A stretch of 64,000 nt of DNA from Lysinibacillus sp. FSL K6-0232 (GCF_038008325.1 NZ_JBBOYW010000001.1:3379501-3443500); one strand, 5' to 3'; shown: positions 9,765-19,197, numbered from the stretch's first letter. A program made the numbers and translations. Notes: generated from the letters alone by a model not told the origin.

Positions 9765-10918
9765 TCTACTGTTTCTCGCTCCTCATCTAGTAATTCCTGT
9801 AGCATCTCATTAAATAAACGTTCCGTATCTTCATCAGGCTGTATACCTATAACATCTGTAAAAAATGACCGGAATAAATCAATATCCTGCTGCTGTTCAC
9901 TTTCGATAGCCTGTATTGCATGCGTTATTTCTTGACGTGTTATTTTACGTTCAATATGCATTGCATAAGGAAAAACTGTACGAATACGCTCCATTGGAGA
10001 TGTTACGGGTGCTGTATCTGTCAATCTTACAAATATATAGTCCTCACTTGGCGGTAGCTTTAGCAAATCCTCTAATTGTCCCTCCACTACACGTAAATCT
10101 CTTCGTGGCACAAGCTTTCTTTTCATTACTGTGCAATTTCCTTGCCCGTCTAAATCAATAACTAAAAAGCCCTTTTCATGCAAATGCTCTGATAATGAAT
10201 ATTTTAATAGTGAGCCCGCATAGCGAATTGTTTCATTTAATACAAAGTGCGCCTTATGTAAATGACCGAGAGCTGTATAATGAAATGGCTTAAATAAAGC
10301 TGCATCTACGCAATCTGAGCCTCCAATGGACAATGGTCGCTCCGAATCACTTGTATTCGCTTCCTCTGCACCATATTTTGTGACAAAGGCATGCCCAATA
10401 AAAACATGACGTTTACTTGTATCCATTTCCTGCGTTATATGCTCAATGATTTTTTGCATCGCGTCTTGATGGGAGCGAATTGTGTCATCTCCTAAAATAC
10501 TACGAATTGCTGCTGGCTCTGCATATGGTACAAGGTGAAAATGCACTTCTCCATAGTCATCATGGATAATAATAGGTGCATGCTCCTTTGTAAATTGCCC
10601 CTTGATATATAGACCACTATCTTGCATTAAGCGACTACCAAAATTTAAGCGCCCTGCACTATCATGATTCCCTGCAACAGCGAGCACAGGAATTTTTTTC
10701 TCTAAAACAATTTCTGCTAACACATCATTTAGCAAGTTTACCGCTTCAATTGGAGGCATGGAACGGTCATATAAATCACCTGCTATGATAATCACATCTG
10801 GCTGCTCCTCATCTATTGCTTGTATAAATTGCTGTAAAATATACTGTTGATCCTCTGTCATATAGACACCTTGAACAAGCTTTCCTAAATGCCAATCAGC
10901 TGTATGAAAGATTTTCAT
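9761..10918 (-). CDS. sbcD: SbcD exonuclease/hairpin endonuclease subunit
   Basis: SbcD is the Mre11-type Mn-dependent nuclease of the SbcCD complex. All phosphoesterase motifs are present in the 385-residue product: TADWHLGK at the N terminus, GDLYDRS, AGNHDS, the IGHAFV His and GHLHKAH. A capping and SbcC-binding region follows. I place the start at ATG 10918 (MKIFHTADWHLGK), preceded by GGAGG with a suitable spacer; the frame extends three codons upstream to a TTG that overlaps the spacer. Operon with sbcC. Confidence 0.96.
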   Translation of the reverse strand: MKIFHTADWHLGKLVQGVYMTEDQQYILQQFIQAIDEEQPDVIIIAGDLYDRSMPPIEAVNLLNDVLAEIVLEKKIPVLAVAGNHDSAGRLNFGSRLMQDSGLYIKGQFTKEHAPIIIHDDYGEVHFHLVPYAEPAAIRSILGDDTIRSHQDAMQKIIEHITQEMDTSKRHVFIGHAFVTKYGAEEANTSDSERPLSIGGSDCVDAALFKPFHYTALGHLHKAHFVLNETIRYAGSLLKYSLSEHLHEKGFLVIDLDGQGNCTVMKRKLVPRRDLRVVEGQLEDLLKLPPSEDYIFVRLTDTAPVTSPMERIRTVFPYAMHIERKITRQEITHAIQAIESEQQQDIDLFRSFFTDVIGIQPDEDTERLFNEMLQELLDEERETVE

Positions 10919-10960
10919 TGCTTGCAACCTCCTGTTCTCCTATTATTATAATTTTTGGGA

Positions 10961-11035
10961 GCTATCCACCGCTTTGTGTGCGCTATCCGTCACCTTTGAA
11001 GCTCTATCCACCACTTTGCCCATTCTATCCGTCAT
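10961..11035. repeat. Degenerate 21-bp tandem repeat, 3.5 units
   Basis: Units start at 10961, 10982 and 11003, with a partial unit at 11024. Each begins (G/T)CTATCC followed alternately by ACC or GTC, then a CTTTG block. It fills the gap between the sbcD promoter region and the terminator of the GDSL gene. No coding potential is evident. Confidence 0.8.
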
Positions 11036-11037
11036 AT

Positions 11038-11065
11038 AAAAAAAGCATCCTAAAAGTAAGATGCT
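11038..11065 (-). terminator. Terminator after the GDSL hydrolase gene
   Basis: On the minus strand AGCATC (11065-11060) pairs with GATGCT (11049-11044) and is followed by seven T. It lies 3 nt past the stop. Confidence 0.85.
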
Positions 11066-11068
11066 AAT

Positions 11069-11968
11069 TTATATATGTTCTATAAAAGCTGTGTAGCCCG
11101 GGAAGCCCTGCATACTATATGCGATACGAGCATGCTGCTGTGGTGCTGTTGCTTCCTCTGATTTTACCGATGCTTGTTGCCTTAAAATTTCCTCAAAGGA
11201 TAAAGGATTCGGTTTCGGTAATTCAGATGGAGCGATATTGAAGGCATGACCACCACTATATGCTTGTAAAAAAGCATTAGCCATTTGTCGATAGCCTTCC
11301 ATATTAGGATGCACATCCGCATTATTTGGTAAATAGTTTGTAGCATTTAATCCAAAGGCATCATAAACATCTACATAAATCGCTACAGCCTGCTCTGCCT
11401 GTTGCTGCAAAATCGCATTTAACTTTACCAACTGTGCATTTGTGCCCTCTTTTTGTGTAGCATGAACGGCTGGATAGGCAAAATAATAGCCCATCACATA
11501 AACCTTTGCTTTTGGCGCACGCACTGCTAGCTCCTCTAAAATGGCTACCCAATTTTTTCTTGCCATATTTAAAGCATAATCTGTTTGAAGCTGAGAATAG
11601 GCTAATGTCCCAGCATTTGGATTCACTTGTACTAAACGTAATAAATCATTCGCACCTGCTGACACTGTAATCAATGTGGCATCTGCTAATAGCTCCTGTG
11701 CCTCTTCCGTTTGAATACGCTCCAACACATCCGCCGTTGTAAAGCCCGGAAAAGCAAGCTTCTTTGTATAGGATGTTAATTGTCCTGTCAGCCTTAATTT
11801 CATCGCAATCAAATCACTATAGCCCGTGTCAATTTGCTGATAAGGCGTTTGCCCAGCGGCTAAGGAATCACCAAGCGCTACATAGCTTTCTGCTTGGGCA
11901 GAAACAGATGGAGCCCAATACATGATGGACAATAACATAACTCCTATTAAGCTCCATAGTCGCTTCAT
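11069..11968 (-). CDS. Secreted SGNH/GDSL-type hydrolase
   Basis: A 299-residue exported esterase/lipase-like protein. Residues 1-25 form a Sec signal peptide ending VSAQA. Block I ALGDSLAAG carries the Ser nucleophile, SAGANDLL is the block with the oxyanion Asn, and DVHPNMEGY carries the catalytic Asp-His pair. The C-terminal ~70 residues are a Pro/Gln-rich extension. It lies 24 bp behind the M29 aminopeptidase gene on the same strand, so it is probably the last gene of a three-gene transcript. Substrate unknown: lipid, acetylated sugar or peptidoglycan esters are all possible. Confidence 0.88.
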   Translation of the reverse strand: MKRLWSLIGVMLLSIMYWAPSVSAQAESYVALGDSLAAGQTPYQQIDTGYSDLIAMKLRLTGQLTSYTKKLAFPGFTTADVLERIQTEEAQELLADATLITVSAGANDLLRLVQVNPNAGTLAYSQLQTDYALNMARKNWVAILEELAVRAPKAKVYVMGYYFAYPAVHATQKEGTNAQLVKLNAILQQQAEQAVAIYVDVYDAFGLNATNYLPNNADVHPNMEGYRQMANAFLQAYSGGHAFNIAPSELPKPNPLSFEEILRQQASVKSEEATAPQQHARIAYSMQGFPGYTAFIEHI

Positions 11969-11992
11969 CTGCTTCCCCTCCAGTTCTTCCTA

Positions 11993-13222
11993 CTAAAAAG
12001 CCCAGCTACCTTTACGGAAAATCGGCTCAACAGTACCATCTGGTAAAATACCATCAATATCCATATCACCGCTACCAATCATAAAGTCTTCATGTGTAAC
12101 AGAAATATTTGCACCTAATGCTTCCAATTGACCATTTTCTAAGTCCCTGCCACCCTCTAAACAAGTTGGGTATGCCTCACCAATTGCTAAATGGTTTGAC
12201 GCATTTTCATCGAATAATGTATTAAAATATAAAATTTCCGATGCTGAAATTGGTGATTCATGCGGAACAAGTGCAACTTCGCCTAGATAGCCTGAGCCTT
12301 CATCTACTTGGATAAGCTCTTGCAATAAATCATGCCCTACCTGTGCTTCAGCTTTAATAATTTTCCCTTCTTCAAATGTTAGCTTAAAGCCATCAATAAT
12401 ATTTCCTTGATAGACAAGTGGCTTTGTATTCGTAACATAGCCATTTACACCTTGCTTCATTGGCAGTGTATACACTTCTTCTGTTGGCATATTAGCAATA
12501 AAAACATTACCCTCAGGCGTTTTGCTACCGCCAGTAAGCCATTTATGCTGCGGTGCTAGAGCAATTGTTAAATCTGTGCCTGGTGCTGTATAGTGTAGCT
12601 TTGCGTATTTTTTACTATTTAACAACTTGGCACGTGCTTCTAAAGTAGCTACATGCTCACGCCAGTTATCCACGGCATTACCCTCTCCAATATGCACCGT
12701 TTTAAAAATAGCTTCCCATAATGCAGGTACTTGCTCTTCTGCTGTTAAATTTGGAAATACCTTTGCTGCCCACTTTGGTGAAGGTACTGCCACAATTGAC
12801 CAAGCTATTAAATCCTTCATCACCGCATTGCGATAGTTTTTCAATGCCGCTCCTGATACTTTTTGATGTGTCGCTAATCGATCAGCAGGAATTCCCGTTA
12901 ATTTATCAGGGTCTGCAGCATCAATCCATAATAGAGCCCCTTTTCGCTCAATCAGCTCGTCACGCATTTTCACAACCCATTCAGGGAAACGATTAAACTC
13001 CTCATCAGAAGCATGTTCAAAATAAGCACGATCTATTTCGTCATCGGAAAAATTAACATGGACACGCCCTGCACCTGCCTTATATGCTTCTTTCACGACT
13101 AATCGAGCAAAATCTAGTGCATCCACTGATGTATTTACTAATAAATATTGACCTGGTTGAATATTAACGCCAACTTTTACTGCAAGCTCTGCATAGGCTT
13201 GTAATTTTTCTGCAAATGTCAT
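11993..13222 (-). CDS. M29-family metallo-aminopeptidase (AmpS/PepS type)
   Basis: M29 enzymes (AmpS, AmpII, PepS) release N-terminal amino acids in the cytoplasm using two metal ions. The 409-residue product has the typical length and shows the family's metal-site motifs: EVALVPHESPIS, LYFNTLFDENASNHLAIG with the conserved Glu and His, and the final HEDFMIGSGDMDIDG. The start is ATG at 13222 after GAGGGAAATAGT; the frame runs eight codons further upstream but into the helicase gene. It follows that gene with essentially no gap, indicating co-transcription. Confidence 0.93.
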   Translation of the reverse strand: MTFAEKLQAYAELAVKVGVNIQPGQYLLVNTSVDALDFARLVVKEAYKAGAGRVHVNFSDDEIDRAYFEHASDEEFNRFPEWVVKMRDELIERKGALLWIDAADPDKLTGIPADRLATHQKVSGAALKNYRNAVMKDLIAWSIVAVPSPKWAAKVFPNLTAEEQVPALWEAIFKTVHIGEGNAVDNWREHVATLEARAKLLNSKKYAKLHYTAPGTDLTIALAPQHKWLTGGSKTPEGNVFIANMPTEEVYTLPMKQGVNGYVTNTKPLVYQGNIIDGFKLTFEEGKIIKAEAQVGHDLLQELIQVDEGSGYLGEVALVPHESPISASEILYFNTLFDENASNHLAIGEAYPTCLEGGRDLENGQLEALGANISVTHEDFMIGSGDMDIDGILPDGTVEPIFRKGSWAF

Positions 13223-13223
13223 A

Positions 13224-14372
13224 CTATTTCCCTCGCTTCTGTCCAATTGTTTTTGAGTTCCCCTCTACTAGCTTGCCGTCATGCCATACTTTTTGCATTG
13301 ACTTGCCTGGGATTTCCCTTGTCCATTTTTTATACGTTTTTTCATCACGATATGATAATAACGTTAATACTTCACCATCTGCCCCAGCACGGCCTGTACG
13401 ACCTGAGCGATGTAAATATTGCTCCATTGTTCGTGGGACATCAACATGAATAACATGTGTTAAACCTGCAATATCTAAACCACGAGCAGCAATATCCGTG
13501 GCAATTAAAATTCGTGCATCCCCTTTACGGAATGCATCTAAAGCTTTTTTACGCTCTTCTTTTTTCATATCAGAATGCAGCGTTACAATTGGTGCTGAGC
13601 GATATTGTAGCTTTGTTTCCTTCATTAATAATTGGTCGATATTATTAACAAAGGCTAATGCTCTTAGCCCTTCTGTATGGGATAATCGACGCAGGAAGTC
13701 TGTTTTATCGCGCTCCTCTACCTTTACAAAGGAGTGAATAACTTTGCCGACCTTTAGCATGTCCTCTGGCTTAATTTTAAAACGAACAGGCTCAAACATC
13801 ATACGACTTGCCACTAATTCAATTTCCTCTGTAATTGTCGCTGACACAACAACGACTTGTCGCCCATAGGCAGAGCCTTCAATAAAGGATTTAATGACAA
13901 CACGGTATTCACGGCTTAGTAATTGATCACATTCATCTAAAATAACCGTTTCAACTTCTTTCAGCTTTAATTTGCCTGCGCGTGCTAATTCATTTAAACG
14001 ACCAGGTGTCCCAACAACAATTGTTGGCTTTTTCTTTAGCTTTTCAATTTGACGTGCAGCATTTGCACCACCAATAAGCTGTTGAACTGTAATATCTGTG
14101 CCTGCTGTCCACTCACGGATAACTTCCACAATTTGCATGGCTAATTCCTGTGAAGGAGCAACAATGAGCCCTTGTGTTTGCTTTTTTGCGCCATTTACCT
14201 TATTCAATAATGGCAAAACATATGCCAATGTTTTCCCTGACCCTGTTGGCGACTCGGCTACAATATCCTTCCCTTCAAGCATTGCGGGTATCATTTCCTC
14301 TTGGATTTTCATCGTTGTTTCAAACTTCCATTTTGCTTGTAATTCTTCTTTTAATAAATTAATCACTGACAT
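13224..14372 (-). CDS. DEAD-box RNA helicase, YfmL-like
   Basis: ATP-dependent RNA helicase, 382 residues. It shows SPTGSGKT (motif I), PSQELAMQI (Ia), GTPGRLNEL (Ib), DECDQLL (motif II, DECD rather than DEAD), SATI (III), and ATDIAARGLDIAG plus HRSGRTGRAG (V, VI). The short C terminus and the overall sequence resemble Bacillus subtilis YfmL, which is linked to 50S ribosome assembly and cold growth. The start is ATG at 14372 after GGTGGGAACTAAC; a GTG four codons upstream overlaps that ribosome site. It heads a probable helicase, aminopeptidase, GDSL-hydrolase transcript. Confidence 0.92.
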   Translation of the reverse strand: MSVINLLKEELQAKWKFETTMKIQEEMIPAMLEGKDIVAESPTGSGKTLAYVLPLLNKVNGAKKQTQGLIVAPSQELAMQIVEVIREWTAGTDITVQQLIGGANAARQIEKLKKKPTIVVGTPGRLNELARAGKLKLKEVETVILDECDQLLSREYRVVIKSFIEGSAYGRQVVVVSATITEEIELVASRMMFEPVRFKIKPEDMLKVGKVIHSFVKVEERDKTDFLRRLSHTEGLRALAFVNNIDQLLMKETKLQYRSAPIVTLHSDMKKEERKKALDAFRKGDARILIATDIAARGLDIAGLTHVIHVDVPRTMEQYLHRSGRTGRAGADGEVLTLLSYRDEKTYKKWTREIPGKSMQKVWHDGKLVEGNSKTIGQKRGK

Positions 14373-14475
14373 GTTAGTTCCCACCTTCTATCTGCTTGAC
14401 ATTAGTTTAACACACTAAGCACATTCCTACTTTATCTATACGCAAACAAGTGTCCTCTCGTTTCAAGAAACCATT

Positions 14476-14569
14476 GAAAAAATCTGCCTAACTTTAACAC
14501 GGAAAAGTAAGTCTATCCATAATTCTTTAAAGACTTATAGCTTACCCGTGACAAGCAAGCAGATTTTTA
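14476..14569 (-). terminator. Long structured terminator after the racemase gene
   Basis: On the minus strand AAAAATCTGC pairs with GCAGATTTTTT at the base. Inside, CACGG pairs with CCGTG and GTAAG with CTTAC, giving a long extended hairpin of about 90 nt followed by T. It is longer than an ordinary terminator. Confidence 0.7.
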
Positions 14570-14578
14570 TTCATTCAA

Positions 14579-15283
14579 TTACGATTCAACAAGCTCATAA
14601 CCACAAGCTAAAATCGCACATTCCGCTAAAACAATTAAAGAATCAATATAAATATTGCTGAGCTTTAAATCTCTGTTCACAATCGAAAGCTCTGTACAGC
14701 CTAAAACAATACGATCACACTGTAATGCTAGCATTGCTTCCTCTATTGGCTGCCAATCCTCTAATGTCACATCCTTGCCAGCCTTCACATAATCATAAAT
14801 AATGGACATGACATATGTTTTCATCTCATTATCTGGAACAACTGGTGTAATGCCATATACCTCTAAAGCTTCTTGATACATACGTGAAGTTAATGTGCCT
14901 GTAGTGGCTAAAATGCCAACACGCTTTGCTCCTAAGTCAGCTGCACGTTTCGCTGTTTCACGAATCATATGCAATACTGGAATGGGTGAGCCTTCCTCAA
15001 TTTCTTGATAGAAAGTATGGGCGGTATTACATGGAATAGCAATCATATCTGCTCCAACTGATGCCAATTTTTTAGCATCCTCAATAATTACTGGAACTGG
15101 ATTATCCTTTGTAGAGTCTAAAATAAAAGCTGTACGATCAGGGATATTTGTATCATTATCGATAATGGTATGTAAATGCTCCTGATCCTTTTGTGCCTTT
15201 GTACGTCTTACAATCGTTTCACCGATAAACATTGTTGCAAGTGGACCAACGCCACCAATTATACCTAAAGTTTGTTTTTTCAT
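14579..15283 (-). CDS. Aspartate/glutamate racemase family protein
   Basis: PLP-independent two-cysteine racemase of 234 residues. The paired catalytic cysteines are in IPCNTAH and LGCTELS, and the N-terminal GIIGGVGPLATM matches the Asp/Glu racemase group. The ATG overlaps the stop of the upstream ATP-grasp ligase by one base (TAATG), a strong sign of translational coupling and shared function. In enterococci and lactococci an aspartate racemase supplies D-Asp to an ATP-grasp ligase that adds it to the Lys side chain of peptidoglycan; I infer the same here, since Lysinibacillus has an L-Lys-D-Asp cross-bridge. Confidence 0.92.
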   Translation of the reverse strand: MKKQTLGIIGGVGPLATMFIGETIVRRTKAQKDQEHLHTIIDNDTNIPDRTAFILDSTKDNPVPVIIEDAKKLASVGADMIAIPCNTAHTFYQEIEEGSPIPVLHMIRETAKRAADLGAKRVGILATTGTLTSRMYQEALEVYGITPVVPDNEMKTYVMSIIYDYVKAGKDVTLEDWQPIEEAMLALQCDRIVLGCTELSIVNRDLKLSNIYIDSLIVLAECAILACGYELVES

Positions 15284-16512
15284 TAGTTAGACAGACCTTT
15301 GTTATTAAAATATTTCTTATATTTGCGATAAAAACTTAAATTATCTAGCGTTATATTTAGCCAACGCTTAGCATTCATATCCTTATAATTAAAAATAGAA
15401 TCTGTAGCCATCCCTTGGCGAATTAGACTTTTGGCTTCAATAACAAGCTGTTCATTTTGTACATATTTAAACAAAACACCATTTGGTACAATTGTCCAAA
15501 GATGCTTATTTTGTACATATGTTAATGACTGCTTGCTGCCACGAATAAAGTCATCCGCCACATATTGCATTAAATTATAGCCACTCGCTGTCACATAATA
15601 GTTAGAAAGCTCATTATGTAATTCAATACTTAATAATTTATATTGACCATCACGATCATCATATTTCATATCAAATGTAGCAAAGCCTTGGAATTGTATC
15701 GCCTCTAAAAATGACTTAACCGTATCCATTAGCTCCTGATGATAGGTTGTGATAATAGCCACATAACGACCAATGCCCTCTGGAGAATGCTCCTCTAAAA
15801 TAGGATTGCCAATAGCTAGTAGCTTTGTCTTACTATCCTGCCCAACATAGGCATTAATAACCCGCATATTCGCATCCTCACCAGGGACGTATTGCTGAAT
15901 CATTAAGTCATCACGATACGCCGATTCCTTATAAATAGTATGGAATATATGATCTTTTTCCTCTTTATCATATGCAATATAGACATTTTTCTTACCAGGA
16001 AAAATACATGTGGTATACTTTGTCATATTCATCGGCTTTATCACAACTGGATAATCAAATGGCATCTCATATTCTTCATAATCATTTACAGTACATACAT
16101 GCATAGTAGGATAATGAAAACCAAACTGCTCACATAGCCTGTACATGCTTTCGCGTGTTAATAGCTGATTAGCCAGCGCTGCATCCACATAAGGAACAAT
16201 AAAATCCTCTGTTAGCTCCTCTTTATGTGCGACAATTTTTTTTACATAAAACTCATCACAGGCTAATAGCAATAGTTTTTTCTCTGCAAACTCCTGCGCA
16301 ATTGCCTTTAATGCTGTTACAAAGCGCTCCTCTACATGAAGCCTTGGTACTTCATGGAAGATCATTAAATCACTTTGTTGAATCTTTTCCATATTTGTAT
16401 GATTTAGTACAAGTGGCTTTACTCCATAGGCTTCGTAAAACGCTCGAGCCATGCCATATGCATTCATTTCATTCCCTAGTAGAACTGGTAAAAAAGTGTG
16501 CTCAATGGCCAT
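15283..16512 (-). CDS. ATP-grasp carboxylate-amine ligase, probable D-aspartate ligase
   Basis: The 409-residue protein begins FLPVLLGNEMNAYGMARAF, the N-terminal pattern of the ATP-grasp group that includes the Enterococcus D-aspartate ligase (Aslfm). Central ATP-grasp features are the FDYPVVIKPMN lysine strand, MIQQYVPGEDANMRV and the late FATFDMKYDD / LSIELHNELSNYY metal-binding region. Such enzymes activate a carboxylate as acyl-phosphate and join it to an amine. Coupling to a racemase gene supports D-Asp as substrate. The start is ATG at 16512 after AAAGGTGAG; an upstream Cys-rich extension to 16614 is unlikely to be translated. Confidence 0.85.
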   Translation of the reverse strand: MAIEHTFLPVLLGNEMNAYGMARAFYEAYGVKPLVLNHTNMEKIQQSDLMIFHEVPRLHVEERFVTALKAIAQEFAEKKLLLLACDEFYVKKIVAHKEELTEDFIVPYVDAALANQLLTRESMYRLCEQFGFHYPTMHVCTVNDYEEYEMPFDYPVVIKPMNMTKYTTCIFPGKKNVYIAYDKEEKDHIFHTIYKESAYRDDLMIQQYVPGEDANMRVINAYVGQDSKTKLLAIGNPILEEHSPEGIGRYVAIITTYHQELMDTVKSFLEAIQFQGFATFDMKYDDRDGQYKLLSIELHNELSNYYVTASGYNLMQYVADDFIRGSKQSLTYVQNKHLWTIVPNGVLFKYVQNEQLVIEAKSLIRQGMATDSIFNYKDMNAKRWLNITLDNLSFYRKYKKYFNNKGLSN

Positions 16513-16641
16513 GCTACTCAACTCACCTTTGCTTTTTTTCTTAGTGTAACATACTTCAAATAAGTTTATCCCGCATCGCGGACAGGAAGCTGTACTGCAA
16601 TAACAGGCGCACAAGGCGAGGTGGAAGATGAAGCAGTCATT

Positions 16642-17628
16642 TTATTTATGAACAGCTACTGCTTGTGAGCCTAGTTCCTTATAGCTTTTAAAAAATTGGT
16701 CTACATCATATGTGACATAGCCTTTTAACGGGTTCATGACAACTACTTTATCTCCTAAATGCCCTGTTAACACAACAGCATGTAGGTTCATATAAGCAGC
16801 ATGTGATGTTGTTTCTCCCTCATATATCCAGCCTCTCGATGCATTTGTTTTTGGTTCTGATAAATCAAGCGTTACCCATGTTACAACAGGTACTCCCTCT
16901 CGCACAAGCTGTAAAAGCTCCTCCTGTGAGGAATTACTTTTATTTGTTACACGTAAATCTGCTTGCTTATCCGCAATAACAGCCTCTGCTGCCTTGACAA
17001 TAGGCGCAGCAAAAACATACATTCCGTTAGCTTTGTCACGCGGATTACCCGCAAAAGCATGATGCGGATTTGGCCCAAAGCGCTGATTGCCTTCAGATTG
17101 TATTTTCTGCTTTGGTAAATAATTATCAGCCATTTCTAGCTTTGATACATGTAAGCCATAATAATTTAATACGGCTGTGAGCGATGTAATTTCACAGCCA
17201 TGTGGAAGCTCAGGATTTTGCATAACAACAGGCACACCCAACTCTTGCTCATCTCTTGAAAAATGTGTTTGTAATCTATAGTAGGGCTTTGTTGTATCAT
17301 ACGTAAAATGCTCAATCGTTGTGTAGCCGTTATTGGTTGTGCTATTTTCAAGCGTCGTTGCAGCTATCGCATATTCTCGCCCTTCTTTTAGCTGTGAAAA
17401 TCTCGCTTCTCCCTCTTCTGAACCAATCGCTTCCTCTACTACTTCTCCAGTTTTTACATCTGTCACAGTAAGATAAAGATTCGGAATGGGTGCTCCGCTA
17501 GTAAATTCCACTGTTAAAACCGTTAATTGATTTTTACTTGCTTCCTGCTGCGAATTTGGCTGACAGCTAGCTAGTAGCATTAGCGTTAAAATACCTATCA
17601 ATATATAGCGTTTACTTCTTGTCCACAA
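16642..17628 (-). CDS. Lipoprotein with C39-like cysteine peptidase domain
   Basis: A 328-residue surface protein. The N terminus has a lipoprotein signal with lipobox LLASC. Residues ~35-120 resemble a small Cna-B/prealbumin-type beta domain (LTVTDVKTGEVVEEA, then EARFSQL). The C-terminal part is a C39-like domain: MQNPELPHGCEITSLTAVLNYYG carries the Cys, and AVVLTGHLGDKVVVMNP the His region with an Asn-Pro. C39-like lipoproteins of this type occur widely in Bacillus with unknown substrates. The start is probably TTG at 17628 after GGGGCGG; no ATG is available upstream of the signal peptide. Confidence 0.85.
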   Translation of the reverse strand: MWTRSKRYILIGILTLMLLASCQPNSQQEASKNQLTVLTVEFTSGAPIPNLYLTVTDVKTGEVVEEAIGSEEGEARFSQLKEGREYAIAATTLENSTTNNGYTTIEHFTYDTTKPYYRLQTHFSRDEQELGVPVVMQNPELPHGCEITSLTAVLNYYGLHVSKLEMADNYLPKQKIQSEGNQRFGPNPHHAFAGNPRDKANGMYVFAAPIVKAAEAVIADKQADLRVTNKSNSSQEELLQLVREGVPVVTWVTLDLSEPKTNASRGWIYEGETTSHAAYMNLHAVVLTGHLGDKVVVMNPLKGYVTYDVDQFFKSYKELGSQAVAVHK

Positions 17629-17700
17629 GACAAATTCCGCCCCTATTCATTTTGTCGTAGACTTTTATTATACGATAATTTTATAGATGTTCCTATCATC

Positions 17701-19197
17701 TTAACGATTACTTACTTGTGGTCGCAATGTATGCTTTAAGACCTTACCAGAGGCATTGCGTGGCAGCTCTGTTATAAATTCAATTTCATATGGTACTTTA
17801 TATTTTGCAAGCTGTGTATGACAATACGCCAAAATTGTCGCTTCATCAGTGGATTGTCCCTCCTTTAACACAACATATGCTTTTGGCACTTCACCATACA
17901 CTTCATGCGGTAAGCCAACGACTGCTGCCTCTAAAACCTCAGGGATTTGATATAATACTTCCTCCACTTCAATAGGATAAATATTTTCACCACCACGAAT
18001 AATCAAATCCTTTTTCCGATCCACAATATATAAGTAGCCTTCCGTATCAAAGCGTCCTAAATCACCTGAATAAAGCCAACCCTCTTTAATCGTTCTAGCT
18101 GTTTCCTCTGGATTGTGCAAATAGCCCTTCATTACCTGTGGTCCTTTGACACAAATTTCGCCTACCTCACCAGCTGGTACTGGCTTGCCCTCACTATCAA
18201 CTACACACACCTCTGTCTGTGCTAATGGCTTGCCGACTGAACCAATTTTCGTTAATGCATCACTATCCAGTAAAGAGGTAGCTGCTGGTGAATTTTCTGT
18301 TTGACCATATAAATTTTGTACTTTTACATTTGGAAATGCCTCTTTCACCTGCTTGACAAGCTCATAGGGCATTGGAGCTGCTCCATAGCATAATAAACGC
18401 AAATGCTGAAGGCTATGTTCCTTGAATTGTGGTGTATTTAAAATAATGGTATACATGGCTGGCACGCCAAAGAAAATCGTTGCCTCTGTTGCAGCAATTT
18501 GTGCTAATGTTTTAGCTGGCGAAAAGGCTTCTTCAATAATAACTGTCCCGCCTTGATAAAACATTGGCATTGCAAAAACATGAAGTCCCGCACAATGAAA
18601 TAAAGGTGTACAAATAAACATTTTATCGCTCTTAGACATTTGCATCGACGCTGACCAAATTTGTGCTGTTGCAGCAATATTTTCATGTGTCAGCATAACG
18701 CCCTTTGGCTTGCCAGTTGTCCCAGACGTATACATCACTACTGCTGTATCGTGTGATTCCCATTGTACAGCCTTTCTCACACCATGATCTTGCTCAACAA
18801 TAGCTGTCATTTCCTGCAAACTAACTACATGCTGAAATTCATAAGAAATATCCTTGAATGTTTCCTCTATTCTTTCATCATAAATAAGCCCCTTTGCCTC
18901 TGAATGATTGATAATAAATTCAACCTCAGGAGCGGCTAATTTAGTATTAATCGGCATGACAATAAAGCCAGCTAGCTGCACACCAAGGTAAGCGATTAAA
19001 AATAAATCTGAGTTGAGTGTATATAATGCAATTACATCATCTTTTTTATAGTCTTGCTCTTGTAAATACGCTGCAAATCTTTCTACACGTTCGTAAAAAT
19101 CTTGATAGCTTAGCTTTTTGCCATTGTATGATGTTGCTATTGCTTCAGGTTGTTGCATCGCATAGTTTTCAAGAATATCTGTCATGTACATCGTCAT
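17701..19197 (-). CDS. Fatty-acyl-CoA ligase (AMP-forming)
   Basis: Member of the ANL superfamily: activates a carboxylic acid with ATP and transfers it to CoA. The 498-residue product has the P-loop-like MYTSGTTGKPKGVMLTH, the YGQTENSP motif, GWLYSGDLGRFDTEGYLYIVDR (the ATP-binding Asp) and the hinge DRKKDLIIRGGENIYP; the catalytic Lys is in NASGKVLK at the C terminus. Length and motifs fit medium/long-chain acyl-CoA synthetases. GGAGGG precedes ATG at 19197. It stands alone; no beta-oxidation genes are adjacent, so chain length is open. Confidence 0.92.
   Translation of the reverse strand: MTMYMTDILENYAMQQPEAIATSYNGKKLSYQDFYERVERFAAYLQEQDYKKDDVIALYTLNSDLFLIAYLGVQLAGFIVMPINTKLAAPEVEFIINHSEAKGLIYDERIEETFKDISYEFQHVVSLQEMTAIVEQDHGVRKAVQWESHDTAVVMYTSGTTGKPKGVMLTHENIAATAQIWSASMQMSKSDKMFICTPLFHCAGLHVFAMPMFYQGGTVIIEEAFSPAKTLAQIAATEATIFFGVPAMYTIILNTPQFKEHSLQHLRLLCYGAAPMPYELVKQVKEAFPNVKVQNLYGQTENSPAATSLLDSDALTKIGSVGKPLAQTEVCVVDSEGKPVPAGEVGEICVKGPQVMKGYLHNPEETARTIKEGWLYSGDLGRFDTEGYLYIVDRKKDLIIRGGENIYPIEVEEVLYQIPEVLEAAVVGLPHEVYGEVPKAYVVLKEGQSTDEATILAYCHTQLAKYKVPYEIEFITELPRNASGKVLKHTLRPQVSNR

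Noticed and set aside
10961-11035. CRISPR array
   Set aside because: Units are only 21 bp, directly adjacent without unique spacers, and degenerate; no cas genes are present.
16513-16614. Cys-rich N-terminal extension of the ATP-grasp ligase
   Set aside because: The ribosome site AAAGGTGAG precedes the internal ATG at 16512, and the extension does not match the family's N terminus.
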